Made by a program: the position numbers and the translations under genes | Assembly: GCF_013033515.1 (NCBI RefSeq) | Contig: NZ_WQEG01000006.1 | Coordinates: forward strand, 186,001-250,000 | Direction of reading: 5' to 3' | DNA length: 64,000 nt | Source of the DNA: Ruegeria sp. HKCCA6707 | GTDB lineage: Bacteria; Pseudomonadota; Alphaproteobacteria; Rhodobacterales; Rhodobacteraceae | Notes under the pieces: model-generated | Seen by the model: only the letters and a program-made list of their open reading frames with translations | Databases searched by the model: none | Told to the model about the DNA's origin: nothing | Shown: in pieces, positions 1 to 8,942 of the stretch | Layout of the letters: every line of letters begins with the position of its first letter | Numbering within the stretch: position 1 is the stretch's first letter

Positions 1-92
1 GTGAGATCATGACAATGCCGGGTCTGCCTCGTAAGCCAGCCGCCGAAGCGATCTGTTTGAATGATGAAGGTCAGATTGAGGGCTTGTTCTAA
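1..92 (+). CDS. fhs: Formate-tetrahydrofolate ligase, C-terminal end (partial)
   Basis: Only the last 29 codons plus stop lie in the window, read in frame from base 3 to a TAA at 90-92. The peptide contains EIMTMPGLPRKPAAEA and ends in GLF, which matches the conserved C-terminus of formate-tetrahydrofolate ligase; MTMPGLPRKPAA is a hallmark of the family. The enzyme makes 10-formyl-THF from formate, THF and ATP in the cytoplasm. FolD, two genes downstream, interconverts 10-formyl-THF and methylene-THF, so the context fits a C1-folate cluster. The catalytic part lies outside the window and cannot be checked. Confidence 0.85.
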   Translation, partial: EIMTMPGLPRKPAAEAICLNDEGQIEGLF

Positions 93-150
93 GCCCTCGA
101 ATAAGACATCTCGTGGTCCGGAAACAGCCCTGGGCCACGAGGAGACACCA

Positions 151-456
151 ATGCCCACACTGACGTCGCCGCAGGATTGCAAAACCATGGGTGAATTGCG
201 GGCGCAGATCGACAGTCTGGATAGACACCTGATCGAAATGCTGAAAACGCGCGCTGGATATATCGACCGTGCCGCTGAATTGAAACCGGGCGAGGGCCTG
301 CCAGCCCGAATTCCGGACCGCGTCGAAGAAGTGGTGCAACGTGTGCGTGCTGCGTCGGACCGTCGGGGATTGGACCCTGATCTGGCCGAGCGGTTGTGGC
401 GCATCCTGATTGACTGGTCTATCGCACGCGAAGAACGTGTGATTGGCACTGATTGA
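151..456 (+). CDS. Chorismate mutase, AroQ-type (101 aa)
   Basis: This is a small all-helical chorismate mutase, converting chorismate to prephenate for Phe/Tyr synthesis. The ATG at 151 was chosen because GAGGAG lies 7 bases upstream and the AroQ pattern [19 protein letters not shown] starts about residue 14; an in-frame ATG at 61 would lie inside the fhs coding end. The first helix carries the Arg and Lys expected for substrate binding, and a later stretch [14 protein letters not shown] fits helix 2. At about 100 aa it matches monofunctional AroQ proteins. Some family members, such as PchB, are isochorismate pyruvate lyases and cannot be excluded. It sits between fhs and folD in the same direction. 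Confidence 0.85.
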   Translation: MPTLTSPQDCKTMGELRAQIDSLDRHLIEMLKTRAGYIDRAAELKPGEGLPARIPDRVEEVVQRVRAASDRRGLDPDLAERLWRILIDWSIAREERVIGTD

Positions 457-508
457 CAGACCGGGCGCTGCTGCGCCCGATCCGTTTTCTGAAAGAAGGG
501 ACGACAAA

Positions 509-1399
509 ATGGTAGCTCAGGTTATTGATGGAAAGGCCTTTGCCGCCAAAGTGCGCGCGCAAGTGGCCGACCAGGTTGCAAAGCTGAAAGAGGAAAACGG
601 GATCACCCCTGGACTTGCGGTTGTTCTGGTGGGTGAGGATCCGGCCAGCCAGGTCTATGTCCGCTCCAAGGGCAAACAGACCGTCGAAGTTGGCATGAAC
701 TCGTATGAGCACAAGCTGGAGGCCAACACCTCGGAAGAGGATCTGCTTGCCTTAATCGACAAGCTAAACAGCGACCCTGCGGTTCACGGCATTCTTGTGC
801 AATTGCCTCTGCCCAAGCATCTGAACGAAGATTTGGTGATCAACTCGATTGATCCTGCCAAGGATGTCGACGGGTTCCACATTTCGAATGTGGGCCTGCT
901 GGGCACTGGGCAGAAGTCGATGGTACCTTGCACGCCACTGGGGTGCTTGATGATGCTGCGCGAACACCATGGCTCGTTGTCGGGCATGGACGCGGTTGTG
1001 ATTGGCCGGTCCAATATCGTGGGTAAGCCAATGGCGCAGCTGCTGTTGGGTGACAGTTGCACAGTAACAATCGCCCATTCTCGGACCAAAGACCTGCCTG
1101 ATGTTGTGCGCCGCGCGGATATCGTTGTGGCCGCAGTGGGACGCCCTGAAATGGTGCCGGGCGACTGGATCAAGGAAGGCGCAACCGTGATTGATGTGGG
1201 CATCAACCGGATCGAGCGCGATGGCAAGAACAAGCTGGTTGGGGATGTGGATTATGCCAGCGCCGCCGAGCGCGCGGGAGCCATTACACCTGTACCCGGC
1301 GGTGTCGGACCCATGACCATCGCCTGCCTGCTGGCGAACACACTGACGGCCTGTTGCCGCGCTAACGGCCTGCCCGAACCCGAGGGTCTGACCGCCTAA
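509..1399 (+). CDS. folD: Bifunctional methylene-THF dehydrogenase / methenyl-THF cyclohydrolase FolD
   Basis: FolD oxidises 5,10-methylene-THF with NADP and hydrolyses the product to 10-formyl-THF. The start at 509 ([12 protein letters not shown]) follows a GAAGGG ribosome site; the longer frame to 443 would overlap the chorismate mutase end. The 296-aa length is normal. Family signatures are clear: [20 protein letters not shown] with the catalytic Lys near residues 50-55, [19 protein letters not shown], the Rossmann motif [17 protein letters not shown], and the C-terminal [11 protein letters not shown]. It forms a C1-folate group with fhs upstream. Confidence 0.98.
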   Translation: MVAQVIDGKAFAAKVRAQVADQVAKLKEENGITPGLAVVLVGEDPASQVYVRSKGKQTVEVGMNSYEHKLEANTSEEDLLALIDKLNSDPAVHGILVQLPLPKHLNEDLVINSIDPAKDVDGFHISNVGLLGTGQKSMVPCTPLGCLMMLREHHGSLSGMDAVVIGRSNIVGKPMAQLLLGDSCTVTIAHSRTKDLPDVVRRADIVVAAVGRPEMVPGDWIKEGATVIDVGINRIERDGKNKLVGDVDYASAAERAGAITPVPGGVGPMTIACLLANTLTACCRANGLPEPEGLTA

Positions 1400-1588
1400 G
1401 TCAGAGATGCGTTTCCTAAAGATGACAGGCTGCGACGATATAAAACTTGCGGCCTGTCAAGATGCCTAACAAATGCTTTAACTCTCTTCCTAACGCTTTG
1501 CGTTGTCCGAAAGCCGTGATAAACGTTCTATTCCAAATGGTTACGTTCCAATCGCTGGCGCCTGTTTGGCCCGGCACTCGGAGGATAA
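1400..1588 (+). promoter_or_regulatory. Intergenic region after folD
   Basis: An inverted repeat, tgacaggc (1423-1430) and gcctgtca (1452-1459), gives an 8-bp stem with a 21-nt loop and could end the folD transcript, although no T-run follows. A strong ribosome site GGAGG (1580-1584) precedes the next gene. No clear promoter boxes or further gene are visible. Confidence 0.35.
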
Positions 1589-2344
1589 ATGTTAAGTGTC
1601 GCGTCTTCGAGATTGAGCGGGTTGAACGCTCACCTCAGCCTTCAGAGAGTGTTGGCAGGTTTGGTGTTTATCCCTCTATTAGCCTACTCATTTAAGCCGT
1701 TTGGAGACATGCAGCTGTCGTTTTCTCTGCGGCTGCTCTTTTGGACCGGAGTTCTGGCTCTGGCACTCACGGTGACATGGGTAGCTCGAAAAATGCTGCA
1801 GGAGCGGTTGAGCGATGCTGCGGTTTTTACGCGGGACGTGATTTATGCCGTCGTGATTCTTGCCCTGTTTGCACCGTCTCTGTGGCTGTTGGGGTGGCTG
1901 ATCTTCACCTGCAGCGGGTTGACCGCTCCGAACTTAGCGTCAGTGCTCCCTTATGGCGCGATCTTTGCCACCGGGCTGCTTCTTGTCCGGCAGGGAGATC
2001 GTGTGACTGAGGAGGAGACGCAACAGCAACCCGTGCCTCGTCTGTATAGCCGCCTGCCAGAGACGTTTTCGGGCCAGGTTTTTCGATTGGCGGTACGGGA
2101 CCATTGCGTCGATGTCGTAACCTCGGAGGGAGTGTTCACGATCAGATCCCGGTTCACGGATGCCATCGCTGAAATGGAGCCGGTTGAGGGCCATTGTGCA
2201 CATCGCTCGCACTGGGTGGTGGATTCTGCGATTGAAGGAACCGAAAAACAGGGTGGCAAGACGTTTCTGCGCCTCAGCAATGGTGACCTTGTTTCGATCA
2301 GTCGAAAATACCGCCCGGGCCTGGAACAGGCAGGGCTGATCTAG
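1589..2344 (+). CDS. Membrane-anchored LytTR-family transcriptional regulator
   Basis: The 251-aa protein has an N-terminal membrane part with four hydrophobic segments (about residues 20-37, 45-66, 85-109 and 120-137) and a C-terminal LytTR-type DNA-binding domain (about 155-248). The LytTR call rests on DHCVDVVTSEG, IRSRFTDAIAEM, the conserved HRSHWVV and the final RLSNGDLVSISRKYR. There is no receiver domain, so it is not a classical response regulator; the membrane region presumably senses a signal or partner. GGAGG precedes the ATG. No partner gene is adjacent: it lies between folD and the convergent pdeM, separated from the latter by only 8 bp. Target and signal are unknown. Confidence 0.8.
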   Translation: MLSVASSRLSGLNAHLSLQRVLAGLVFIPLLAYSFKPFGDMQLSFSLRLLFWTGVLALALTVTWVARKMLQERLSDAAVFTRDVIYAVVILALFAPSLWLLGWLIFTCSGLTAPNLASVLPYGAIFATGLLLVRQGDRVTEEETQQQPVPRLYSRLPETFSGQVFRLAVRDHCVDVVTSEGVFTIRSRFTDAIAEMEPVEGHCAHRSHWVVDSAIEGTEKQGGKTFLRLSNGDLVSISRKYRPGLEQAGLI

Positions 2345-2352
2345 CCTGCGCG

Positions 2353-3060
2353 TTACCGTGGCATGGGTATCTTGACAGGATTGCTGCCGGTCAGGATCGC
2401 TTGCGCTTCACCGGTCATCAGCTTGGCCAGAACGGCGTCGGTACATCTCAGCCCGCCGGTATAGGTGCCATACGCCGGAAGGATCAAGCGCTGCCCGTTG
2501 ACAAGGAATGCCGGGCGCGAAATCGTTCTTCCCTTGGCTGCAAGGCTGGCTTTGGGGTGGTAGTGGCCCGAAATCTCTCCCACACCATCCGCAGTCGCGA
2601 TATGGCGAAACACCAATGACCCGAGAACCCATTCGGAAAGATGAGTTCCACCCAGTTCAACAGGGCCAGGATCATGATTGCCTTCGATCCAGATCCAACG
2701 CCGCCCGGCCTGCATTGCTGTGATCTGCAATCTGTCTTGCGCAGGCAAGGCGCGCGAGGCATCGAGGTCATCGAAACTATCGCCCAGACAAATCACCGTC
2801 TCGGCCTGGCTATGTTCGAGATCGGCGGCCAGACGCGTCAGCGTTTCGCGACTGTCATAGGGTGGAAGGGCCACGCCACCCCGTCTGACGATGCGCTCAG
2901 ACTTGCCGAGATGCAGATCAGAGACACATAGCACGCGCTGCTCAGGCCACCATAACGCCCCAGACCCCAGCGCCCGAAGCGCTTGTCCGCAGAAGGTGAA
3001 GTCAACAAAGTTCATGAAACGTTCTTTGCTGCTTGAGGCGCCAGTTGCAAGCGGAATCAT
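2353..3060 (-). CDS. pdeM: Ligase-associated metallophosphoesterase PdeM
   Basis: A calcineurin-like phosphoesterase with ordered metal motifs: DLHLGK, GDSFDD, EGNHD and GHYHPK. This pattern fits PdeM, annotated as a DNA damage response nuclease found beside a bacterial ATP-dependent ligase and an Lhr-like helicase. Two starts are possible. The ATG at 3060 overlaps the helicase stop (ATGA) and gives 235 aa; the ATG at 3015 gives 220 aa, starting MNFVDFTFCGQALR, closer to typical PdeM N-termini. The overlap suggests translational coupling to the helicase. Cytoplasmic role in DNA end processing is inferred from the family and gene pair. Confidence 0.88.
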   Translation of the reverse strand: MIPLATGASSSKERFMNFVDFTFCGQALRALGSGALWWPEQRVLCVSDLHLGKSERIVRRGGVALPPYDSRETLTRLAADLEHSQAETVICLGDSFDDLDASRALPAQDRLQITAMQAGRRWIWIEGNHDPGPVELGGTHLSEWVLGSLVFRHIATADGVGEISGHYHPKASLAAKGRTISRPAFLVNGQRLILPAYGTYTGGLRCTDAVLAKLMTGEAQAILTGSNPVKIPMPR

Positions 3061-5468
3061 TGCGCGGCCAATCCTGCAGCCTGCAATAGACGCGCGCTTT
3101 CTTCCGCCAGCAATCGTTCTTCTGCTGCACCTTTGACAGGAACTTTGCCTACCTCAAGGAACAAAGGTGCAGCCAGTGGTGACACGCGATCCAGCCGCAG
3201 CAGATCAATGCGGTCCCCGATACGCGAGATCATGGCCTCGATCCGCCCGAAATCGACTAGCCCGCGCATGGCTTCTTCGCGGGTGATTTGCATCAGCAGG
3301 TGGTCGGGGTCGTATTTCAGAAGCGTGTCGTAGAGGATATCAGACGAAAATGTCGCCTGACGTCCCGACTTCTTCTGCCCGGCGGTCTTGCGTTCGATCA
3401 GCCCCGCTATGGTGGCCGAGGCGCGGAAGGTGCGCTTCATCACCGCGTTTCCGGCCAGCCAGGTGTCCAACCCCTCGCGCAAAGCGTCGATGTTGAATAA
3501 GGGGCGGGGGTCGGTCACGGCCTCAAGCCCCCAGATCAATGTCGCATAGTCTGTCGCCACAAAGCCCAGCGGCGCAAGGCCGGTTTCCTCCATCCTTTTG
3601 GTCAGAAGCAGGCCCAGCGTCTGCTGCGCGTTGCGCCCGGCAAAGCCGTAGACACACAGATGCTCGCGCCCGTCATTGGGAAAGCTTTCGATCAGCAACC
3701 GCTCACGCTGAGGCAGTCGTGACATCTGACGTTGCAGCGCCAACCACTCTGCTGTGTGTTTCGGCAATTGCGGCCAGTCGGGTTGGGCAAACATGCGCAG
3801 GATACGGTCACTCAGCTGGGTCGAGGTGGCGAATTTCGTGCCCGAGAAGGTGGCGATCTTGGGTTTGCGGTCGGCCCGACGGTTCACTTCGACCACCATC
3901 TCGCGCAGCCCTTCATAACGCACGATCTGCCCGCCGATCAGGAAGGTGTCACCGGGTGTGAGAGAGGCGGCAAAGGCTTCTTCGACCTCACCCAGAGGTT
4001 TGCCGCCCCGGCTGCGCTTTAATCGCACCTTCAGCGTGTCGGTGTCTTGAATAGTACCGAGGTTCATACGAATGCGCTGAGCTGCGCGCGGGTCGCGCAG
4101 CTGCCATAGCCCGTCGGGGCGTTGCTGTAACCGTTGCCAGCGGTCATAGGCGCGTAGGGCGTAGCCGCCGGTGGCGCAGAATTCCAGACAGGCGTCAAAA
4201 CTGTCACGGCGGAGCGCAGCATAGGGACCGGCCGAAGTAAGCTCGGCGTACAACATATCCGCATCAAACGGGCCCGAGGCCGCTGCGATCAGGATATGTT
4301 GGCAAAGGACATCCCGAGGGCCCGCAGCGCGGGGGTCGCCGTCCAGATCATGGGCTTTCACGGCCTCAAGCGCGGCCACGCATTCCACCACTTCGAACCG
4401 GTTTGCCGGCACCAAAAGCGCCTTGGACGGCGCGTTATAGCGGTGGTTGGCTCGTCCGATCCTTTGGACCAGACGTTTGACATTTTTAGGCGCGCCGATC
4501 TGGATCACCAGATCTACGTCCCCCCAGTCGATCCCCAGATCCAGACTGCCGGTGCAGACGATGGCCCGCAGATCACCGCGCACCATGGCGGCTTCGACCT
4601 TTTCGCGCTGTTGCCGTTCCAAGCTGCCGTGATGGATGCCAATTGGCAGAGCGTCATCATTGGCCAGCCACAGGTTGTGAAAAAAGATCTCGGCCTGCGC
4701 GCGGGTGTTGTGAAAGATCAGCGTGGTTTTGTGTTTTTTGATCTGCTCCAACACCGCCGGTATCGCATAGGCCGCACCACCGCCAGACCAGGGCGGCATC
4801 TCTTCCGTTTGCAGCATCGCGATATCGGGGTCGGGCCCGGGATCTGCTTGCACGATGTGGCAGGGATCGGGATGACGGGCCAGAAAGCGGGCGATGGCGT
4901 CGGGATCTTCGACTGTGGCCGACAGGCCAACACGCCGCAGTTCGGGGCACAGCGTTTGCAACCGCGCCAGCGCCAACATCAGCTGATCGCCCCGTTTGCT
5001 CTCGGCCAGCGCGTGGATCTCATCCACAATAATGCGACGCGTGCCGGAAAACATCCGGGCCGCGTCCTCGTATGAGGTCAGCAGCGCCAGGCTTTCCGGC
5101 GTAGTCAGCAGGATATGCGGAGGGTCCGCGCGTTGGCGTTTCTTGCGAGTGGCTGAGGTATCGCCTGTCCGGTCTTCGATCCGAATGGGCAACCCAATCT
5201 CGTCGACGGGCGTGCGGAGGTTCCGCTTGATATCCGCTGCCAGCGCTTTCAGCGGTGAGACATAGATGGTGTGCAGCCCGTCATGCCCGCCTTCGCCAAG
5301 TTCGGCCAGCGAGGGCAGAAATCCGGCCATGGTCTTGCCGCCGCCCGTGGGGGCAATCAGCAAACAGGCGGGTTCTTGGGCCCGGTCGAACATGTCTTGT
5401 TGATGCGGATGGATGGACCAGCCTTTTTGGCTGAACCAATCCGTGATCCGCGATGGAATCTGCGTCAT
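3057..5468 (-). CDS. Ligase-associated DNA damage response DEXH-box helicase (Lhr-type)
   Basis: An 803-aa superfamily 2 helicase. Walker A is APTGGGKT (K45), the Walker B/DEXH box is DEIH (149-152), motif III is SAT, and motif VI is QRIGRANHR. The C-terminal half holds the winged-helix/beta region of the Lhr core. Length and the neighbouring pdeM fit the 'ligase-associated DEXH box helicase' subfamily, which works with an ATP-dependent DNA ligase and an exonuclease in repair. Those partners are not in the window and may lie elsewhere. The gene overlaps pdeM by 4 bases, so the two are very likely one transcript. Confidence 0.92.
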   Translation of the reverse strand: MTQIPSRITDWFSQKGWSIHPHQQDMFDRAQEPACLLIAPTGGGKTMAGFLPSLAELGEGGHDGLHTIYVSPLKALAADIKRNLRTPVDEIGLPIRIEDRTGDTSATRKKRQRADPPHILLTTPESLALLTSYEDAARMFSGTRRIIVDEIHALAESKRGDQLMLALARLQTLCPELRRVGLSATVEDPDAIARFLARHPDPCHIVQADPGPDPDIAMLQTEEMPPWSGGGAAYAIPAVLEQIKKHKTTLIFHNTRAQAEIFFHNLWLANDDALPIGIHHGSLERQQREKVEAAMVRGDLRAIVCTGSLDLGIDWGDVDLVIQIGAPKNVKRLVQRIGRANHRYNAPSKALLVPANRFEVVECVAALEAVKAHDLDGDPRAAGPRDVLCQHILIAAASGPFDADMLYAELTSAGPYAALRRDSFDACLEFCATGGYALRAYDRWQRLQQRPDGLWQLRDPRAAQRIRMNLGTIQDTDTLKVRLKRSRGGKPLGEVEEAFAASLTPGDTFLIGGQIVRYEGLREMVVEVNRRADRKPKIATFSGTKFATSTQLSDRILRMFAQPDWPQLPKHTAEWLALQRQMSRLPQRERLLIESFPNDGREHLCVYGFAGRNAQQTLGLLLTKRMEETGLAPLGFVATDYATLIWGLEAVTDPRPLFNIDALREGLDTWLAGNAVMKRTFRASATIAGLIERKTAGQKKSGRQATFSSDILYDTLLKYDPDHLLMQITREEAMRGLVDFGRIEAMISRIGDRIDLLRLDRVSPLAAPLFLEVGKVPVKGAAEERLLAEESARLLQAAGLAAQ

Positions 5469-5508
5469 GAACGCAGATTATCCGGTGTCTGCCCGGAAGG
5501 GCATGGGC

Positions 5509-6816
5509 TTATTTGACGATTTTCTCGTCCTTGACGAACATGTTGGCCCAGGCACGATCAATCAGATCGGGGCTCATCTGATAGGGGATGCCCTCGAATT
5601 CGCAGATCGAAATCATCTGGTCGATCAGGAAGATCGGCTGATAGTTCGCGTAGATGTTGTTGATAGTCGGGTACTTGACCTTCAACAAATGCACCAGAGC
5701 GGCCTCATCCAACGGAATACCGCGTTTGCGCGCAACCATCGCAAAGATTTTCAGGAAGTTCTCCTGGTTTGGGCCGTCGATTTTGATCTTGAAGAAGATC
5801 CGGCGCAAAGCCGCTTGGTCAAAGATTTCGTTCGGGTGGAAGTTGGTCGAGAAGATGACCAGCGTGTCAAAGGGCACTTCGAATTTTTCACCCGATTGCA
5901 GGCCAAGGATATCCTTGCCTTCTTCGAGCGGAACAATCCAGCGGTTGATCAGCGCCTGCGGCGGCTCTGCCTGACGACCAAGGTCGTCCACGATGAAGAT
6001 GCCGCCGGTTGATTTTAGCTGCAGCGGCGCCTGATAGGTCCGGGCGGTGGGGTTATAGACCAGATCCAGCATGCTGAGCGACAATTCACCACCGGTCACA
6101 ACGGTTGGGCGTTCGCACTGAACATAGCGTGAGTCGAACCGTTTGCGGCGACGCAGGCTGTTGGGGTCATCGGGCTCTTGTTCGATGGCGGTGTGTACAA
6201 TCGGGTCATAAACGGTGATCACCTGACCGGCATATTCAATAGCCCAGGGCACATAAACGTTGTCGCCCAACGCATCACGAATACCGTTCGAGATTGAGGA
6301 CTTACCATTGCCCGGAGGGCCATACATAAGAACCGAGCGACCGGCGCTGACGGCGGGGCCCAACTGATCCAGCAGATCGTCGGGCAGAACCAGATGGCCC
6401 ATCGCACCCGTCAGCTGATCTCGGGTCACCTGAATGTTGCGGATTGACTGGCGTTTGACCTGCTCGCGGTAGACATCCAGCGGCACCGGCATTGCGCCGA
6501 AATATTCTGACTGGCTGAGCGCGTCCAGCGCCCGGGCCTTGCCCGCATCGGTCAGCTGATACCCCATCTCATTGCCCGAGTTGGCATTGAGTGTACCGGT
6601 CGCTTCCAGCAGCTTTTGGTCACGGGCCATGTCGATCAGTTCTTGCGTGACAGCGCCCGGCAGACATATCGCGGTGGCAATTTCCGAAACCGTATCCACA
6701 TTCTTTCGAAAGATGGTTTTCAGCAGAATGTCCCGCATCATAACCAGAGGAAGTCTCATCTCTCCCAGGCCCTTAGGGGCAGGGGGGGCCATTACGGAAG
6801 TGGTCTGCATATTCAT
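5509..6816 (-). CDS. Winged-helix AAA+ ATPase of unknown function, linked to the Tad locus
   Basis: The 435-aa protein has an N-terminal winged-helix-like region (about residues 20-100, including GYQLTDAGKARALDAL) and an AAA+ core: Walker A YGPPGNGKSS (Lys172), Walker B-type IFIVDDLGR and sensor-1-like FSTNFHP. The C-terminal lid contains a well conserved-looking QPIFLIDQMISICEFEGIPYQMS. I chose the ATG at 6816; the frame extends only to a TTG at 6849. It follows the prepilin peptidase gene on the same strand with about 115 bp between. It resembles MoxR-like ATPases in its Walker regions, but no VWA partner is present. A role in pilus assembly is inferred from position alone. Confidence 0.7.
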   Translation of the reverse strand: MNMQTTSVMAPPAPKGLGEMRLPLVMMRDILLKTIFRKNVDTVSEIATAICLPGAVTQELIDMARDQKLLEATGTLNANSGNEMGYQLTDAGKARALDALSQSEYFGAMPVPLDVYREQVKRQSIRNIQVTRDQLTGAMGHLVLPDDLLDQLGPAVSAGRSVLMYGPPGNGKSSISNGIRDALGDNVYVPWAIEYAGQVITVYDPIVHTAIEQEPDDPNSLRRRKRFDSRYVQCERPTVVTGGELSLSMLDLVYNPTARTYQAPLQLKSTGGIFIVDDLGRQAEPPQALINRWIVPLEEGKDILGLQSGEKFEVPFDTLVIFSTNFHPNEIFDQAALRRIFFKIKIDGPNQENFLKIFAMVARKRGIPLDEAALVHLLKVKYPTINNIYANYQPIFLIDQMISICEFEGIPYQMSPDLIDRAWANMFVKDEKIVK

Positions 6817-6931
6817 GAGCGTCGCCCGTCTATCCAAAAATAACGTCAATAACCTGTGCAGGCTTACGCGTTAAAATTTGGCGGGGCTTTGTGGCAGGAC
6901 CAAGGCGCTGGCAAGGCGTGGTGATGATTGT

Positions 6932-7468
6932 TTACGACCCGCGAAGCGCGCCGAAAATCAAGTAGATACAAAGGGTTCCGGCCAGTGTCAGACCCATGGG
7001 GAACTTTTTTCCCATCTCCCAGCTTTTCCAGTCGGGGGCGAACTGGCGCAGAGGCGTATGCTTGACCAACCTATGCGCTGTGACCGATCCCAAGGTGGTT
7101 GCCGCCAGGATCATGATCACCAGGAACAGATCCCCGGTCCAGATAAACGGGGCTGCCGCGGCGCAGAACTTTGCGTCTCCGGCGCCCATTGCGCCAGCAG
7201 CGTTCAGGACAATGCCAGCCAGCAGGACCACAAGAAAATGCGACAATTGCCAGACATAGACCGGCAGAGTTAGCCCGAAACTGCCTTGTACCCATTCTCC
7301 CGACCAAGGGGGCAGCAGGAACAGACCGACAGTGACAAAAACAATCAGCAGCGCCGTGACGGCATGGTTCTTGATGCGCATTTCCCGCATATCGGTGAAT
7401 GCAACGTAAAAGCAGATCGGCGCCACGAAGGGTAGAAACCACGCCGCGACTGCGGCCGGTATGACCAT
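6932..7468 (-). CDS. cpaA: Prepilin peptidase CpaA/TadV
   Basis: A 178-aa polytopic inner-membrane aspartyl protease of the type IV prepilin peptidase family. It carries the two expected catalytic aspartates: D26 in FTDMREMRIKN and D98 in GAGDAKF. It has about five hydrophobic segments and lacks the methyltransferase domain of PilD, as is usual for Tad systems. It should cleave the leader of the Flp pilins encoded at 17.1-17.6 kb after the Gly of their DGAVTV motif. It is the last recognised Tad gene, only 3 bp after the TPR lipoprotein upstream. Confidence 0.93.
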   Translation of the reverse strand: MVIPAAVAAWFLPFVAPICFYVAFTDMREMRIKNHAVTALLIVFVTVGLFLLPPWSGEWVQGSFGLTLPVYVWQLSHFLVVLLAGIVLNAAGAMGAGDAKFCAAAAPFIWTGDLFLVIMILAATTLGSVTAHRLVKHTPLRQFAPDWKSWEMGKKFPMGLTLAGTLCIYLIFGALRGS

Positions 7469-7471
7469 GGA

Positions 7472-8323
7472 TCAGGCTTCCTCAAGCGCGCGCAAAGAGC
7501 GGACGGCCTCATCAAAATGCTGCGGGTGGGTGGCGATGGCTTCGCGGAACAAGTTCTTGGCGATATTGATGTCACCCCGTTTCACAGCGGAAATGCCCAT
7601 CGTGTTCAGCAAAAGCGCGCGCTCTGTTTGCGACATCGGGATGACAGGCAGGCTGTAATTCCCCTGAGCGCTGCGCGCCAGAACAAGATTGTTCTTTGCG
7701 GTAAACAGATTCTTGTCCTGCTGGATAGCCTGCGTGAACAGACGTTCGGCATCAACAAAATCGCCGCGCGTCAGCTTGGAATAACCCCAATTGTTCATAA
7801 CGCCTGCCGGTCGTGTGGTCAGACCAACAGCTGTTTCATAGAACTGATCCGCGCGCTTCCAATCTTTTCGAGAATCTGCGACGACCGCTTCAAGCCTGTA
7901 GCGTTTGAAGGTCTCATAGGTCGGGGGAATGGCATCAAGCACTGCTTTCGCTCCATTCCAATCACCATTTCGCACCAGCGCGTCGGCATATTCCACACGA
8001 TCGGAATTTGTGACGCCGTTCATCGTCGTAACCCGTTTCCAGGCGGCTGACGCTTCGGTTGTGCGTTTCGCACGTGTCAGGCTGATCGCCAACCCGCGTT
8101 GCAAATCGATACGGTCCGGATTCTTGGCTGCGGCACCCATAAAATAGGTCACCGCTTCGTTCGGGTCGGCGGCTGTCAAGAGAACTTCATTGAGGTTCGT
8201 CTCGTCAATAACGTTCACTTCCTGAAACGTGCGTTCGACCTTTTCTTCTTCGGTCTCTTTTTCGCACGCAGCCAGAACAAAGCCGCACATAACAATGGTC
8301 GGAATCACAAATGTATGGCGCAT
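7472..8323 (-). CDS. TPR-repeat lipoprotein, TadD-like (distal copy)
   Basis: A 283-aa protein with a lipoprotein signal ending in the lipobox VLAAC (Cys at about residue 20), followed by tetratricopeptide-type helical repeats such as MNNWGYSKLTRGDFVDAERLFTQ-type units. TadD proteins are TPR lipoproteins needed for Tad secretin assembly, which fits this place between TadC and CpaA. It follows a second TPR lipoprotein gene by 30 bp. Which of the two is the functional TadD cannot be told from sequence alone. Confidence 0.82.
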   Translation of the reverse strand: MRHTFVIPTIVMCGFVLAACEKETEEEKVERTFQEVNVIDETNLNEVLLTAADPNEAVTYFMGAAAKNPDRIDLQRGLAISLTRAKRTTEASAAWKRVTTMNGVTNSDRVEYADALVRNGDWNGAKAVLDAIPPTYETFKRYRLEAVVADSRKDWKRADQFYETAVGLTTRPAGVMNNWGYSKLTRGDFVDAERLFTQAIQQDKNLFTAKNNLVLARSAQGNYSLPVIPMSQTERALLLNTMGISAVKRGDINIAKNLFREAIATHPQHFDEAVRSLRALEEA

Positions 8324-8353
8324 TTTTGCGTCCTTTACTGCTCTTTGCCTCTG

Positions 8354-8935
8354 TTACTGGACTTTCCGCAGCAGGAATTCTCCGTCCCCGCGCTGTTCCA
8401 GCTCAAATTCTTGTTCTTGCGGCGTATTATTAACAGGATTTTCCATTTTTGCGAGTGCTAAGCGCAGATTGTCACGGATTGCGTCACTTTCGCCATTGTC
8501 CAGCGCATAGGCCCGTCGAAAGACTTGCGCTGCTTCGGGATATTCACCCTTTTCGACCAAAAGAACACCCAGGTTGTTCCAGCCCACGGGCCAGTCGGGT
8601 TCTTTCTCGACCGCTTGTCTGAGCAGAGGTTCAGCCTGACCCAGGCGACGCAACCCTACATTGGCTGTGCCAAGCGATGTCAGGACCCGTGCGCTGAGGC
8701 CTTCGTCAAGCGCGACGCGTGAGAAAGACTTGAGCGCAAGTTCATATTCGCCCGCCGCCATCAGGCGATTGCCAACGGTGAATTCGTCTTCACCTTCGGC
8801 ACTTGTATCGATGCCTGGCGCAAACGGATCGGGCGTATTAATGGGCTCAGTGCACGAAGCCACCATGGCAACGACCATGGTGGCTAGGAACGTTTTACGC
8901 GCGCACCTTGTTCCGGCGCTTGAGAATGAATTCAT
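8354..8935 (-). CDS. tadD: TPR-repeat lipoprotein, TadD-like (proximal copy)
   Basis: The start at 8935 (MNSFSSAGTRCARK) gives 193 aa with a signal peptide and lipobox MVASC. A longer frame to 9019 would run into the tadC coding end and lacks a signal peptide at its N-terminus. At least three TPR units are visible, for example WPVGWNNLGVLLVEKGEYPE and the preceding GLRRLGQAEPLLRQAV. The position just after tadC (7 bp) is the standard place for tadD. Expected to be an outer-membrane lipoprotein facing the periplasm that helps the secretin CpaC. Confidence 0.82.
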   Translation of the reverse strand: MNSFSSAGTRCARKTFLATMVVAMVASCTEPINTPDPFAPGIDTSAEGEDEFTVGNRLMAAGEYELALKSFSRVALDEGLSARVLTSLGTANVGLRRLGQAEPLLRQAVEKEPDWPVGWNNLGVLLVEKGEYPEAAQVFRRAYALDNGESDAIRDNLRLALAKMENPVNNTPQEQEFELEQRGDGEFLLRKVQ

Positions 8936-8942
8936 GCCTGTA

